DNA of 52,590 bases from the NCBI GenBank assembly GCA_035267185.1, contig DATFLY010000059.1:1-52590 (forward strand). Direction: 5' to 3'. Shown here one piece after another: positions 15,854 to 24,500 of this stretch. This stretch comes from JAUIBE01 sp035267185 (GTDB taxonomy: Bacteria > Pseudomonadota > Gammaproteobacteria > Xanthomonadales > SZUA-36). Made by a program: the position numbers and the translations under genes. Below the pieces are notes generated by a model. The model saw nothing but the letters and a program-made list of their open reading frames with translations. It did no database searches and was not told the origin of the DNA. How positions within the stretch are numbered: position 1 is the first letter of the stretch; the number at the start of each line of letters is the position of its first letter.

Positions 15854-17097
15854 TGGCAAAAGCAGCCTCTGCTCTTTCCAGGAGAGCGACAGCAGTCTTC
15901 AACTGGGTTGACGCGCGTCTTCCCATTTCAGCCTTCTGGCATCATTCCGCTGCAGGATACTACGCGCCGAAAAACCTGAATTTCTGGTACTACATGGGCT
16001 CGCTGTCATTGCTGGTCCTTGTCATGCAGATCGTGACGGGCATATTTCTGACAATGCATTACAAGCCATCGGCAACGGAGGCTTTCGCTTCAGTTGAATA
16101 CATCATGCGCGATGTGCCCTGGGGCTGGCTGATTCGGTACATGCATTCAACCGGCGCATCGTTCTTCTTCATCATTGTTTATCTGCACATGTTCCGCAGC
16201 TTCCTTTACGGGTCTCATCGGGCTCCCAGGGAATTACTGTGGGTGATCGGGATGACGATTTACCTGTTACTTATGGCAGAGGCCTTCTTTGGCTATGTGC
16301 TGCCCTGGGGACAGATGTCGTACTGGGGTGCGCAGGTCATCATCAACCTGTTTGGTGCCATACCAGGCATCGGCGAAGGCCTGACCGAATGGATCCGTGG
16401 CGACTACTTTATCTCTGATGCCACGCTGAATCGGTTCTTCGCCCTGCATGTGATTGCGATACCAATCCTGCTTCTGATCATGGTGGTGCTCCACCTGGTC
16501 GCCCTGCATGAGGTGAAGTCGAATAATCCGGATGGCATCGATATTTATGAGAACAAGGGCGAGAATGGTCACCCGAAAGATGGCATCCCGTTCCATCCTT
16601 ACTACACCATCAAGGATATCTTTGGCGTGGCGATGTTCTTCCTGATCTTCGCTTTCGTGATTTTCTTCTGGCCAGAGGCCGGGGGACTTTTCCTGGAGCA
16701 CGATAACTTCGTGCCGGCTGATCCCCTGGTGACGCCTGAACTGATCAAGCCAGTGTGGTATTTCACGCCTTACTACGCGATTCTCAAAGCGGTCCCGGAT
16801 AAACTCATGGGCGTAATCCTGATGGGCCTCTCGGTCGGAATTCTGTTCTTTTTGCCCTGGCTTGATCGTACGCCGGTACGGTCAATCCGCTACAAGGGAT
16901 GGGGTTATCGCCTGTTACTTATGTTATTTGTTGTTGCCTTTATTCGCCTTGGAATGCTCGGCATGGCTGAAGGCACCCCCGCACAGACCATCGAGATGCG
17001 GATCTGGACCTTTGTCTACTTTGCGTTCTTCGGGATCATATTCTTCCTGGGGCCGAAGATGAAAATGAAACCCCTGCCTGACAGGGTGACACACTGA
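15853..17097 (+). CDS. petB: Cytochrome b of the bc1 complex
   Basis: This 414-residue membrane subunit holds both b hemes. Family motifs are NFWYYMGSLSLLVLVMQIVTG, GWLIRYMHSTGASFFFI, AEAFFGYVLPWGQMSYWGA (with the PWG turn) and FALHVIAIPILLLIMVVLH, which contains heme-ligating histidines. The quinol-oxidation-site signature PEW is replaced by the related segment near LVTPELIKPVWYF. It is a full-length protein with N- and C-terminal b6/petD-like parts. The petC ATG overlaps its stop. Confidence 0.96.
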   Translation: MAKAASALSRRATAVFNWVDARLPISAFWHHSAAGYYAPKNLNFWYYMGSLSLLVLVMQIVTGIFLTMHYKPSATEAFASVEYIMRDVPWGWLIRYMHSTGASFFFIIVYLHMFRSFLYGSHRAPRELLWVIGMTIYLLLMAEAFFGYVLPWGQMSYWGAQVIINLFGAIPGIGEGLTEWIRGDYFISDATLNRFFALHVIAIPILLLIMVVLHLVALHEVKSNNPDGIDIYENKGENGHPKDGIPFHPYYTIKDIFGVAMFFLIFAFVIFFWPEAGGLFLEHDNFVPADPLVTPELIKPVWYFTPYYAILKAVPDKLMGVILMGLSVGILFFLPWLDRTPVRSIRYKGWGYRLLLMLFVVAFIRLGMLGMAEGTPAQTIEMRIWTFVYFAFFGIIFFLGPKMKMKPLPDRVTH

Positions 17098-17834
17098 TGC
17101 GCCGGGGAAACGCAAGACTGATTCGCTGGCTGTTGCCGATTCTTATCCTGGCGAGCTCGTCTGTGATGGCAGCCGGTGGTGGTGGGTACGTGGAGTCTTC
17201 CGGCGTCAATCCAAGTGACATGGCGGCCAAACAGCGTGGCGCCAAGCTCTTTGTAAATTACTGTTTGTCCTGTCACAGCGCGGAATACATGCGGTATAAC
17301 CGGATGGCCCAGGATCTCGGGCTGACAGAAGAAATGGTTGAACAAAACCTGATGTTTTCTGATGCCAAGATCGGCGACACCATGACCATTGCAATGAAGC
17401 CGGATGACGCAACCCAGTGGCTGGGCAAAAAGCCACCCGATCTTTCTGTCATTTCGCGCTCCCGTGGCAATGACTGGCTGTATTCATTCCTGCGTGGCTT
17501 TTACCGGGACGAAACGGGCGGGTGGAATAATCTGCTGTTGGCAAATGCTTCGATGCCCCACGTTTTATGGCAGATGCAGGGTATCCAGGAGCCGGTTTTT
17601 CATGAAGTTGATGGCCACCAGGCCATAGAGAGACTTGAGCTGGTAGAACCCGGCACGATGTCTCCGGAAGAGTATGATAGCAATATCCGAGACCTGGTCA
17701 CCTTCCTGGATTATCTGGCCGAGCCCTCGAAGCAACAGCGTAAGAGTATCGGAGTCTGGGTGATGATCTTCCTTGCATTCCTTGCGTTTATGACCTTCTT
17801 GCTGAAGGCCGAGTACTGGCGGGATGTGCATTGA
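17097..17834 (+). CDS. petC: Cytochrome c1
   Basis: This 245-residue protein has an N-terminal signal (LIRWLLPILILASSSVMAAG), the covalent heme motif CLSCHSAEYM, and a later Met in NASMPHVLWQMQG, a likely axial ligand. A C-terminal anchor helix (SIGVWVMIFLAFLAFMTFLL) holds it in the membrane. It hands electrons from the Rieske centre to soluble cytochrome c. It is translationally coupled to petB (TGATG). Confidence 0.95.
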   Translation: MRRGNARLIRWLLPILILASSSVMAAGGGGYVESSGVNPSDMAAKQRGAKLFVNYCLSCHSAEYMRYNRMAQDLGLTEEMVEQNLMFSDAKIGDTMTIAMKPDDATQWLGKKPPDLSVISRSRGNDWLYSFLRGFYRDETGGWNNLLLANASMPHVLWQMQGIQEPVFHEVDGHQAIERLELVEPGTMSPEEYDSNIRDLVTFLDYLAEPSKQQRKSIGVWVMIFLAFLAFMTFLLKAEYWRDVH

Positions 17835-17895
17835 TTTCGCGTTAGCGGATCACAACCTTTCCAGACCTTTGAATAAATAAAATCAGGAGAATAAT

Positions 17896-18534
17896 GTGGC
17901 TGTTTCTGTTCGAGGAAGATCCGTCATGGCGTTATATTCTGCGCCTGCCTGCCTCGAGAGTCATCGCGTTAGATTCGTGCTGGCGGAGAAAGGCATCAAA
18001 GTAGATATCGTTAACGTCGCTGAGGATGAGTCCGCTGCGGCCGACCTCGCCGAGTTAAATCCCTATAACGAGGCGCCGACCCTGGTTGACCGTGACCTGG
18101 TGCTCTATGACGCAACGGTGATCAATGACTACCTGGATGAGCGTTATCCTCATCCGCCGTTGATGCCGGTGGATCCGGTTTCGAGGGCACAGCTGAGACT
18201 TGCTCATCACCGCGTGCTGCGAGACTGGTATTCACTTGCTTCACAAATAGAAAAGTCGGTTGGCAAAAAGGCGGAAGCTTTGCGCAAGCAAATGCGTGAA
18301 AGCATCATCGCCTCAAATGACCTGTTCAAAATGAACACTTTTTTGCTGAGTGAAGAGCTTACCCTGGTTGATTGCACGCTTGGTCCTTTGCTTTGGCGTT
18401 TGCCTCACTACGGCATCAAGCTTGGGAAGCCGGGAACAACCATTGAGAACTACGCCCAGAACATTTTCTCGCGCCCTTCTTTCAAGGCCAGCCTGACCCA
18501 GGCTGAGCGCGATCTGATCCTCGACGCTGCCTGA
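17896..18534 (+). CDS. sspA: Stringent starvation protein A
   Basis: This 212-residue protein has a glutathione-S-transferase fold and binds RNA polymerase in stress. The GTG start at 17896 (MAVSVRGRSVMALYSAP) aligns with the E. coli N-terminus and has AGGAGA about 7 bases upstream; an out-of-frame ATG overlaps it. Family signatures are LAEKGIKVDIVNV, LVDRDLVLYDATVINDYLDE, RYPHPPLMPVDPVSRAQLRL and LPHYGIKL. It lies downstream of petABC and just before sspB, the usual order. Confidence 0.95.
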   Translation: MAVSVRGRSVMALYSAPACLESHRVRFVLAEKGIKVDIVNVAEDESAAADLAELNPYNEAPTLVDRDLVLYDATVINDYLDERYPHPPLMPVDPVSRAQLRLAHHRVLRDWYSLASQIEKSVGKKAEALRKQMRESIIASNDLFKMNTFLLSEELTLVDCTLGPLLWRLPHYGIKLGKPGTTIENYAQNIFSRPSFKASLTQAERDLILDAA

Positions 18535-18562
18535 ACAGGGCAGGTTCTGAATAGTACTTAGC

Positions 18563-18961
18563 ATGTCCGGCGATATGTCACCGAATCGGCCCTACTTATT
18601 GCGGGCCTTGTATGAGTGGATCAGTGATAACGCCATGACGCCTCACATCCTGGTTGATGCAGATCATCCAGGGGTCGAGGTGCCGGAGCAGGCTGTACAG
18701 AAAGGAAAAGTCATCCTCAATATCGATCAGGCAGCGGTTCACCAGCTCGAACTCGGTAACGAACTGGTTAATTTCAATGCCCGATTTTCCGGCCAGCGTC
18801 ATTCAGTGCAGGTGCCGGTGGATGCGGTTCTGGCCATCTATTCGAAAGAAAATGGCCAGGGAATGATGTTTGCCCAGGATGATGAAAATGATCCGCCAGG
18901 CGGGCCTGATGATGGCGATAAGCCAAAAATGAAACGGCCGCATTTGAGGGTAGTCAAATGA
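18563..18961 (+). CDS. sspB: ClpXP adaptor SspB
   Basis: This 132-residue adaptor brings ssrA-tagged proteins to the ClpXP protease. The folded N-terminal domain (RPYLLRALYEWISDNAMTPH, FNARFSGQRHSVQVPVDAVL) binds the tag. An acidic flexible linker (DDENDPPGGPDDGDKP) leads to the C-terminal RPHLRVVK, the ClpX-binding module. It is separated from sspA by 28 bp. No U-tract terminator is visible after it; an imperfect GC-rich inverted repeat lies at about 18979-19012. Confidence 0.95.
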   Translation: MSGDMSPNRPYLLRALYEWISDNAMTPHILVDADHPGVEVPEQAVQKGKVILNIDQAAVHQLELGNELVNFNARFSGQRHSVQVPVDAVLAIYSKENGQGMMFAQDDENDPPGGPDDGDKPKMKRPHLRVVK

Positions 18962-19044
18962 CGCTGCTTGCAGGATCGTGGGTCCCGGACAGGCCTGCTC
19001 TGCCTACCGGGATGACGGATAGTTTTGTCGGGTTAGTGTTGGAA

Positions 19045-19365
19045 TCAGATAGTTTCGATTAACTGACCCTCGGAAGTTTTGATAACAACAAGGGCCTGCC
19101 GTGTTGGTGAGATCAAAACCTGCCCACCCTTGTTCAGAATACCGTTGTGGGCAAAATCGAAACGATATCTAAGCCCGATGTGTCGTTTTCCGCGCCACTC
19201 GCGGGTGTCCAGGGAATCCAGAACGACGGTGTCATCCATCAAAACCAGGCCATGCTGTTTACAGGCGACCCGCGCGGCGAAGCGCGCTTTTTCGCGGGCC
19301 CTGACCAGCCGCCACCAGCAAAATGCTGTCAGAAGCGAAAACAGAAAAATGAAAAGGCCAAGCAT
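19045..19365 (-). CDS. DUF3301 membrane-anchored protein
   Basis: This 106-residue protein has an N-terminal membrane helix (LGLFIFLFSLLTAFCWW) followed by a charged region RLVRAREKARFAARVACKQ and a beta-rich domain. LLDDTV-like VLMDDTVVLDSLDTREWRG and the YRFDFAHNGI segment match DUF3301, a family common in gammaproteobacteria without known function. It is divergent from surE and converges with sspB. Confidence 0.75.
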   Translation of the reverse strand: MLGLFIFLFSLLTAFCWWRLVRAREKARFAARVACKQHGLVLMDDTVVLDSLDTREWRGKRHIGLRYRFDFAHNGILNKGGQVLISPTRQALVVIKTSEGQLIETI

Positions 19366-19470
19366 GAAATCAGGCTCCAGTATTTACCAGCAGTGGTCGC
19401 ATGCCGCCGCGGGCATTTCGGCCTCAACCGTGAGGTCGTACAATAGCATTCCACCTGACCGGAATTACGA

Positions 19471-20253
19471 ATGCGCTTTTTGATAAGCAATGACGATGGG
19501 ATCAATGCCCGGGGTATTCAAGTGCTCTCGGAACGTATGAGGCAACTGGGTGAGGTAACGATTGTTGCTCCCGCAAAAAATCACAGTGGTGCCAGCAGCT
19601 CGCTGACGCTTGGTGACCCCATACGAGTCAGGAGCGTCGGAGAGCGAGCATTTCGTGTTTCCGGCACACCGACAGACTGTATTCATCTTGCGCTTACCGG
19701 GTTGATAGATGAAGAACCGGACATGGTAATTTCTGGAATAAACAGTGGTGCCAACCTGGGTGATGACGTGATTTACTCAGGCACGGTTGCAGCAGCCATG
19801 GAAGGCCGCTTCCTGGGTTTGCCCGCCATTGCTGTTTCACTGGATTACAGGGATTCGCCGACTCATTTTGAAACGGCTGCCGAGGCAGTGGCACGGATTG
19901 TGGGACGCCTCAAGCACGACCCCCTGCCTGCGGACACCATTCTCAACATCAACGTTCCTGATATTCCCTGGGATGAGATTCAGGGCTTTGAAGTGACTCG
20001 CCTTGGATATCGTCACAAAGCGAAGGACTCTTATAAAATGGATGATCCCCTGGGGAGACCCATGTACTGGATTGGCCCGGCAGGCCCGGGGCTGGATGCC
20101 GGGCCGGGTACAGACTTCAGTGCCGTTGACAGGGGGTACGTATCGATTACGCCAATTCATGTCGACCTGACCCGCTACCAGGCGCTGGAACAGGTGGCTC
20201 ACTGGATTGCCGAGATCGACCTGGAAAGTCACCCCGGCGGTGAGAAACCGTGA
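19471..20253 (+). CDS. surE: 5'/3'-nucleotidase SurE
   Basis: This 260-residue survival protein has phosphatase activity on nucleoside monophosphates and polyphosphate. The metal-binding residues are in MRFLISNDDG (Asp8, Asp9), the Ser in KNHSGASSSLT and the Asn in ISGINSGANLGDDVIYSGTV. It is the first gene of the surE-pcm-yqaA-nlpD-rpoS stationary-phase cluster. Its stop overlaps the candidate GTG start of pcm by 4 bases (GTGA). Confidence 0.97.
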   Translation: MRFLISNDDGINARGIQVLSERMRQLGEVTIVAPAKNHSGASSSLTLGDPIRVRSVGERAFRVSGTPTDCIHLALTGLIDEEPDMVISGINSGANLGDDVIYSGTVAAAMEGRFLGLPAIAVSLDYRDSPTHFETAAEAVARIVGRLKHDPLPADTILNINVPDIPWDEIQGFEVTRLGYRHKAKDSYKMDDPLGRPMYWIGPAGPGLDAGPGTDFSAVDRGYVSITPIHVDLTRYQALEQVAHWIAEIDLESHPGGEKP

Positions 20254-20927
20254 TCCATCAGAGAAAACTGGGTTCCATTCCGCGCGGAATCGGAATGACT
20301 TCCCAGGGTACGCGCGATCGACTGGTTGGAAGACTGCGCGAAAAAGGCATCACAGATCAGCGCGTACTGCGCGCTGTTTCCACGGTGCCCAGGCACGTAT
20401 TTGTGGATGAAGCACTCTCAAGCAGGGCTTATGAAGACTCTGCCCTTCCCATTGGCCTGAGCCAGACCATTTCCCAGCCATGGGTGGTGGCAAGAATGAC
20501 TGAAGAACTGCTCAAAGCCGGAAAAGTTGAGAAAGTACTGGAAGTCGGCACTGGTTCCGGCTACCAGGCCGCCATATTGTCGCTATTGGTTGCCCGGGTT
20601 TTTTCAGTGGAACGGATTGAGGAGCTACTCAAGCAGGCTCGCAGGCGGTTTCACTCGCTGGGAATGAACAACATTATCACTCGCTACTCGGACGGACATA
20701 TTGGCTGGGCCAGCCAGGCGCCGTTTGATGGCATCATAGTGACAGCCGCTGCCAGTGAAATTCCGCTTGAACTTACCGAGCAACTGGCAGAAGGTGGGGT
20801 GCTGGTGTTGCCACTGGAGCGGAACGGCGAGCAGCGATTGCTGTCCATTCAAAAGACAGAAGAAGGACTGGAGGAGACGGATCTCGGGGGCGTGATTTTT
20901 GTACCGATGCTCAGTGGCCTGAGTTGA
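20250..20927 (+). CDS. pcm: Protein-L-isoaspartate O-methyltransferase
   Basis: The frame codes 225 residues from GTG 20250, which overlaps the surE stop. The family's usual N-terminus (MTSQGTRDRLVGRLREKGI) begins at ATG 20295, giving 210 residues, the common length; GGAA lies just before it. Either start is possible. The SAM-binding motif is VLEVGTGSGYQAA. Family motifs are PRHVFVDEALSSRAYEDSAL, PIGLSQTISQPWVVARM and FDGIIVTAAASEIP. It methylates isoaspartyl residues so that damaged proteins can be repaired. Confidence 0.95.
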   Translation: MIHQRKLGSIPRGIGMTSQGTRDRLVGRLREKGITDQRVLRAVSTVPRHVFVDEALSSRAYEDSALPIGLSQTISQPWVVARMTEELLKAGKVEKVLEVGTGSGYQAAILSLLVARVFSVERIEELLKQARRRFHSLGMNNIITRYSDGHIGWASQAPFDGIIVTAAASEIPLELTEQLAEGGVLVLPLERNGEQRLLSIQKTEEGLEETDLGGVIFVPMLSGLS

Positions 20928-21012
20928 CGATCCCGCCGCAGTGGAATGCGGCACCCCCTGGCAGTATGTGCACCGTGAAATTGATAAAAATAAATTGTGG
21001 GGCCGGTGCCCG

Positions 21013-21624
21013 ATGAGTGACGAGAAAAGTCATTCCTTGTTGTCAGGGTTGTATGACCGTGTCATTTCCTGGTCAGGACATCCCAGGGCACCCCAGATTC
21101 TTTCCGGCCTGAGTTTTGCAGAGTCCAGCTTTTTTCCGGTTCCGCCGGATGTAATGCTGGCACCCATGTGCGTTGCGCAACCCCGGAAATCCTGGGTATT
21201 CGCGCTCAACTGCACACTGAGTTCTGTCGCCGGTGGTTTATTCGGATACCTGATCGGACGCCTGGCGTTTGATTCCCTGCAGCCATGGTTGATTCAATCT
21301 GCTTATGCCGGATCATTTGAGCAGGCCATGAGTGCTTTCGAAGCCTGGGGATTCTGGTACATTTTACTGGCTGGCTTCACGCCTATTCCATACAAGGTGT
21401 TTACAATCAGCGCTGGCGTTGTGGGGATGCCAGTTGTGCCTTTCCTGGCTGGTTCCCTGGTCGGGCGAGGTGGTCGGTTTTTCCTGGTGGCCGCACTGTT
21501 GCGTCTGCTTGGCGACGATGCCGCAGCGCGACTTCGGGTCTGGGTAGATAGAATTGGCTGGGCGGTCATGGTAATTGTCGTGTTGGGTTTGGTTGCATGG
21601 TACTGGTGGGGACACAGCTCATGA
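21013..21624 (+). CDS. yqaA: YqaA-type VTT-domain membrane protein
   Basis: This 203-residue DedA/VTT-superfamily protein starts at ATG 21013 (MSDEKSHSLLSGLYDRV). SGLSFAESSFFPVPPDVMLAPM and LAGFTPIPYKVFTISAGVV are the re-entrant-loop signatures of the family, with the paired prolines and acidic residue. The final hydrophobic helix is WAVMVIVVLGLVAWYWWG. These proteins are linked to lipid flipping or transport; the substrate of YqaA is not established. It overlaps nlpD by 4 bp (ATGA). Upstream in-frame codons to 20941 lack a ribosome site. Confidence 0.85.
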   Translation: MSDEKSHSLLSGLYDRVISWSGHPRAPQILSGLSFAESSFFPVPPDVMLAPMCVAQPRKSWVFALNCTLSSVAGGLFGYLIGRLAFDSLQPWLIQSAYAGSFEQAMSAFEAWGFWYILLAGFTPIPYKVFTISAGVVGMPVVPFLAGSLVGRGGRFFLVAALLRLLGDDAAARLRVWVDRIGWAVMVIVVLGLVAWYWWGHSS

Positions 21625-22532
21625 AATTACACACCCGCATGTTGTGCCTGGTTTCATTTTCGCTGCTTGTTTCATCCTGCTCCACCCCACCGGCTCCGGT
21701 TGAAGAGCGCAGCACGAGTACGACTGCATCCAGAAGTACCAGTGAGCTTGTAAACGGTAGATACAGGGTGAACCGTGGTGAGACACTGTATTCAATTGCT
21801 TTTAAATATGGGCTGGACTGGAAAGACGTGGCTGGTTGGAATGGGATTGGCACTCCTTATACGATTTACCCGGGCCAGGAGTTGAATCTCACCGCGCCAC
21901 CGGTCACCAGACGGACTTCCAGTCCACGAATCGCGACTCGAGCCGCTGGCAGAGCGCCGACTGCCACCACACGTTCTGCTGATCCCCAACCAGCAACGCC
22001 AGTTCCCGATCCCGCCAGTACACAATCGCGCGCTACAACCACATCAACACAACCGCAATCAACACCATCGCAATCTGCTCCTGCGCAGACGCAACCTCAG
22101 CCTTCAGTCGCAACGGCACCGCAAGCGCCCGCTCCCGCTCCCTCAGGCACGCTGCAGGATCCAACCCATTGGCTGTGGCCAACGGATGGCAGGGTGACGA
22201 GCACATTCAGCTCGGGGGATCCAAGTCGCAAGGGAATCAATATCACCGGTCGCGAGGGTCAGGATGTTGTGGCATCTGCTGCGGGTGACGTGGTTTACAG
22301 CGGCAACGGTCTGATTGGTTTCGGAGAGTTGATTATTGTCAAACACAGCGATCGAATGCTGACAGCTTATGCACACAATCGGCAACGACTGGTGCAGGAA
22401 GGTCAACGCGTGGCAGCAGGACAAAAGATCGCGGAGATGGGGCGTAATGAGCAGGAAGTAGTCATGCTCCATTTTGAATTACGGGTTGTGGGCAAACCCG
22501 TGAACCCCCTGCAGTACCTTCCATCCAGGTAA
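21621..22532 (+). CDS. nlpD: Outer-membrane lipoprotein NlpD, LysM and degenerate M23 domains
   Basis: This 303-residue lipoprotein has lipobox LLVSSC (C20). LysM (about residues 47-90, NGRYRVNRGETLYSIA to PGQELNL) binds peptidoglycan. A long Pro/Thr/Ser/Gln-rich linker leads to an M23 domain (about 195-300). The catalytic set is incomplete: the GRxHxGxD-type motif reads GINITG, and the HxH motif reads MLHFEL. This is expected for NlpD, which activates the amidase AmiC at the division site and does not cut itself. rpoS follows after 198 bp. Confidence 0.93.
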   Translation: MKLHTRMLCLVSFSLLVSSCSTPPAPVEERSTSTTASRSTSELVNGRYRVNRGETLYSIAFKYGLDWKDVAGWNGIGTPYTIYPGQELNLTAPPVTRRTSSPRIATRAAGRAPTATTRSADPQPATPVPDPASTQSRATTTSTQPQSTPSQSAPAQTQPQPSVATAPQAPAPAPSGTLQDPTHWLWPTDGRVTSTFSSGDPSRKGINITGREGQDVVASAAGDVVYSGNGLIGFGELIIVKHSDRMLTAYAHNRQRLVQEGQRVAAGQKIAEMGRNEQEVVMLHFELRVVGKPVNPLQYLPSR

Positions 22533-22730
22533 GCAGTACCGTCTGTCCGGGTCAGCGCGTTTTGCGGCTGTCCTGAAGAAATTGCGTAAAAAATATGATA
22601 ACTTCCGTAGTCCGCTTCGGCGGTTTCCAAACGGGAATCAGAGATTTACTTCAAGTGAACGGCGATCTGACCAACTTTTTTCCGTGAGATAGGTACTTGG
22701 CTTAACATTAATTCAAATTGTGAGGAGGGG

Positions 22731-23708
22731 ATGAATAAACGCCCTGATACTCGCAGGGATGCCACTAAAAACTCTCCACCATGCGATTCCATTCGCTATG
22801 GCTCAAGTTCGATCAATCAAAAACCAGCCAGGACAAGACCGTCCACTCAAGTGCAGCGTCGAAAACCGACACGGCATCATGGTGACGTTACCCGTATTTA
22901 TCTCGGCGAAATCGGCCGTGCAAAACTGCTTTCCGCCCAGGAAGAAATTGACCTTGGACGGAAAATACGCAACGGATGCCTTGCCAGCAGACAACGAATG
23001 ATCGAATCCAATCTGCGCCTGGTGGTTAAGGTTGCCAGGGCGTATATCAAGCGGGGGTTGCCATTGCTGGATCTTGTTGAAGAGGGAAACCTTGGGCTGA
23101 TTCGGGCTGTCGAGAAATTTGACCCTGATCGCGGCTGCAGATTTTCTACTTATGCGACCTGGTGGATTCGGCAGGCAGTCGAGAGGGCACTGATGAATCA
23201 GTGCCGAACTGTCAGGTTACCGATTCATGTAATACGTGAATTGACGACATACCTGCGCTGCTCAAGAGAACTCGAACAGCAACTTGGACGCCAGCCATCT
23301 CCGGATGAAGTTGCAAGGTCGCTCGATATAGATTCAGAGCCGGTGCTTCGATTGTTCGGCTTAAACGAACCCACTTCTTCTGCTGACGAACCCGTTCGCG
23401 AAGGTTCCGGTCGACCACTGCTTGATTCAATCGTTGATGACACTGGTCATGATCCCGAGTGGGAATATTGTGAAGTGGCTTCGTCACGTTTGCTTGGCGG
23501 CTGGCTGAAACAGTTGCCAAGCCAGCAACGCGAGGTTTTGCAACATCGATTTGGGCTCAATGGACACGGTCGTAAAACACTTGAAGAAGTCGGCCAGATG
23601 ATGGGGGTCACGCGAGAGCGCGTTCGCCAGGTGCAGATTGCAGCTTTGCTTCAGTTGCGCGCCATTTCCAGCAACGAGGGTTTCAATGAAGCCCCACTGA
23701 TGGACTAG
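22731..23708 (+). CDS. rpoS: RNA polymerase sigma factor RpoS
   Basis: This 325-residue sigma-70-family factor directs stationary-phase and general stress transcription. Region 1.2 is DVTRIYLGEIGRAKLLSAQE. Region 2 contains NLRLVVKVARAYIKRGLPLL, DLVEEGNLGLIRAVEKFD and FSTYATWWIRQAVERAL. Region 4 has the helix-turn-helix TLEEVGQMMGVTRERVRQVQ. GGAGG lies 7 bases before the ATG. The 198-bp leader after nlpD is AT-rich around 22588 and may hold a promoter, but no clear -35/-10 pair was found. Transcription from inside nlpD is also usual for this locus. Confidence 0.95.
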   Translation: MNKRPDTRRDATKNSPPCDSIRYGSSSINQKPARTRPSTQVQRRKPTRHHGDVTRIYLGEIGRAKLLSAQEEIDLGRKIRNGCLASRQRMIESNLRLVVKVARAYIKRGLPLLDLVEEGNLGLIRAVEKFDPDRGCRFSTYATWWIRQAVERALMNQCRTVRLPIHVIRELTTYLRCSRELEQQLGRQPSPDEVARSLDIDSEPVLRLFGLNEPTSSADEPVREGSGRPLLDSIVDDTGHDPEWEYCEVASSRLLGGWLKQLPSQQREVLQHRFGLNGHGRKTLEEVGQMMGVTRERVRQVQIAALLQLRAISSNEGFNEAPLMD

Positions 23709-23714
23709 TGCTGA

Positions 23715-24092
23715 TCAGGCGGTCAGCGGAATCAGTCCGGCAACCACTTTCCTTTCCTCCATCACCAGGATGTTGAAGGTGCGGCATGCTGCCGGCGTGT
23801 TCATGATTTCAATCCCGATACCGGCCTTATGAAATGGCATTAGAAGTGACGGGTCCGGAAACTGCTGGTTTCGTCCGGTTCCGACAATGACCACTTCCGG
23901 CTCAAGCGCCAGCAATGGCTGAAGGGTTTCTTTCGACAATTTTTCAAACGAGGTAACTGTCCAGCCCGTGTCTATGCTGCCAGGCGAAAGAATCAATGGA
24001 GTTGTATGCGTGTCCTCTCCAATCCTGATGCCTTTTTCATCCACCGCGCGGACGTAAGTGCGGTCTCCGGGGTTTTCTCGTGTTAACTGCAT
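23715..24092 (-). CDS. Mth938-like (DUF498) domain protein
   Basis: This 125-residue single-domain protein of the Mth938/DUF498 family has no signal or membrane helix. Recognisable features are PLILSPGSIDTGW, PEVVIVGTGRNQQFPDPSLL and GIGIEIMNTPAACRTFNILV, the conserved MxTxxAxxTyN-type motif. The biochemical role is unknown in bacteria; mitochondrial relatives help assemble complex I. It converges with rpoS, 6 bp apart, and follows yhbY by 3 bp, so the two form a small operon. Confidence 0.82.
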   Translation of the reverse strand: MQLTRENPGDRTYVRAVDEKGIRIGEDTHTTPLILSPGSIDTGWTVTSFEKLSKETLQPLLALEPEVVIVGTGRNQQFPDPSLLMPFHKAGIGIEIMNTPAACRTFNILVMEERKVVAGLIPLTA

Positions 24093-24095
24093 TTA

Positions 24096-24389
24096 TCAGG
24101 CGGGAAGTTCGATGACAGGTTTCTTTGGGTTCCGACGATAAAAGCACACCACCTGGCCAATTGAATGAACCTGTTCTGCCTTGCTTTTTTCAGCGATCTG
24201 GGCCATCCACTCCCGCCTGTTCTCGCGGTCGGTGCGAATCCGGACCTTGATCAGTTCATGATGATCCAGCGCGGTTTCAATCTCGTTAAAGATGTTTTCG
24301 CTCAGACCCTTATCGCCCACCATGACAATCGGGTTGAGTTTGTGGGTCAGTCCTCGCAGGTATCGAATTTGCCGGTTATTAAGTGCCAT
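24096..24389 (-). CDS. yhbY: YhbY-type CRM-domain RNA-binding protein
   Basis: This 97-residue protein starts at ATG 24387-24389 (MALNNRQIRYLRGLTHKL). It is a single CRM domain with NPIVMVGDKGLSENIFNEIE, HELIKVRIRTDRENRREW and IGQVVCFYRR, the GxxG-like RNA-binding loop being VGDKG. YhbY binds pre-50S particles and assists ribosome maturation. It is divergent from rlmE, as in E. coli. The open frame upstream of this ATG is intergenic. Confidence 0.94.
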   Translation of the reverse strand: MALNNRQIRYLRGLTHKLNPIVMVGDKGLSENIFNEIETALDHHELIKVRIRTDRENRREWMAQIAEKSKAEQVHSIGQVVCFYRRNPKKPVIELPA

Positions 24390-24500
24390 ATCGGGTTTCT
24401 CAATTCTGGTTCGTGTCTGTGGCACACTGTGACCAGAGGTTAGATGATTTTTTAAGGGCGCAGATTCTAACATGCCCCGTTATTAATCGAATGAGAACCC

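Noticed and set aside
18979..19012. Terminator after sspB
   Set aside because: The CCCGG...CCGGG stem is interrupted and no U-run follows.
22533..22730. Promoter for rpoS in the nlpD-rpoS gap
   Set aside because: The AT-rich TATGAT near 22588 has no acceptable -35 at the right distance; rpoS promoters often lie inside nlpD.
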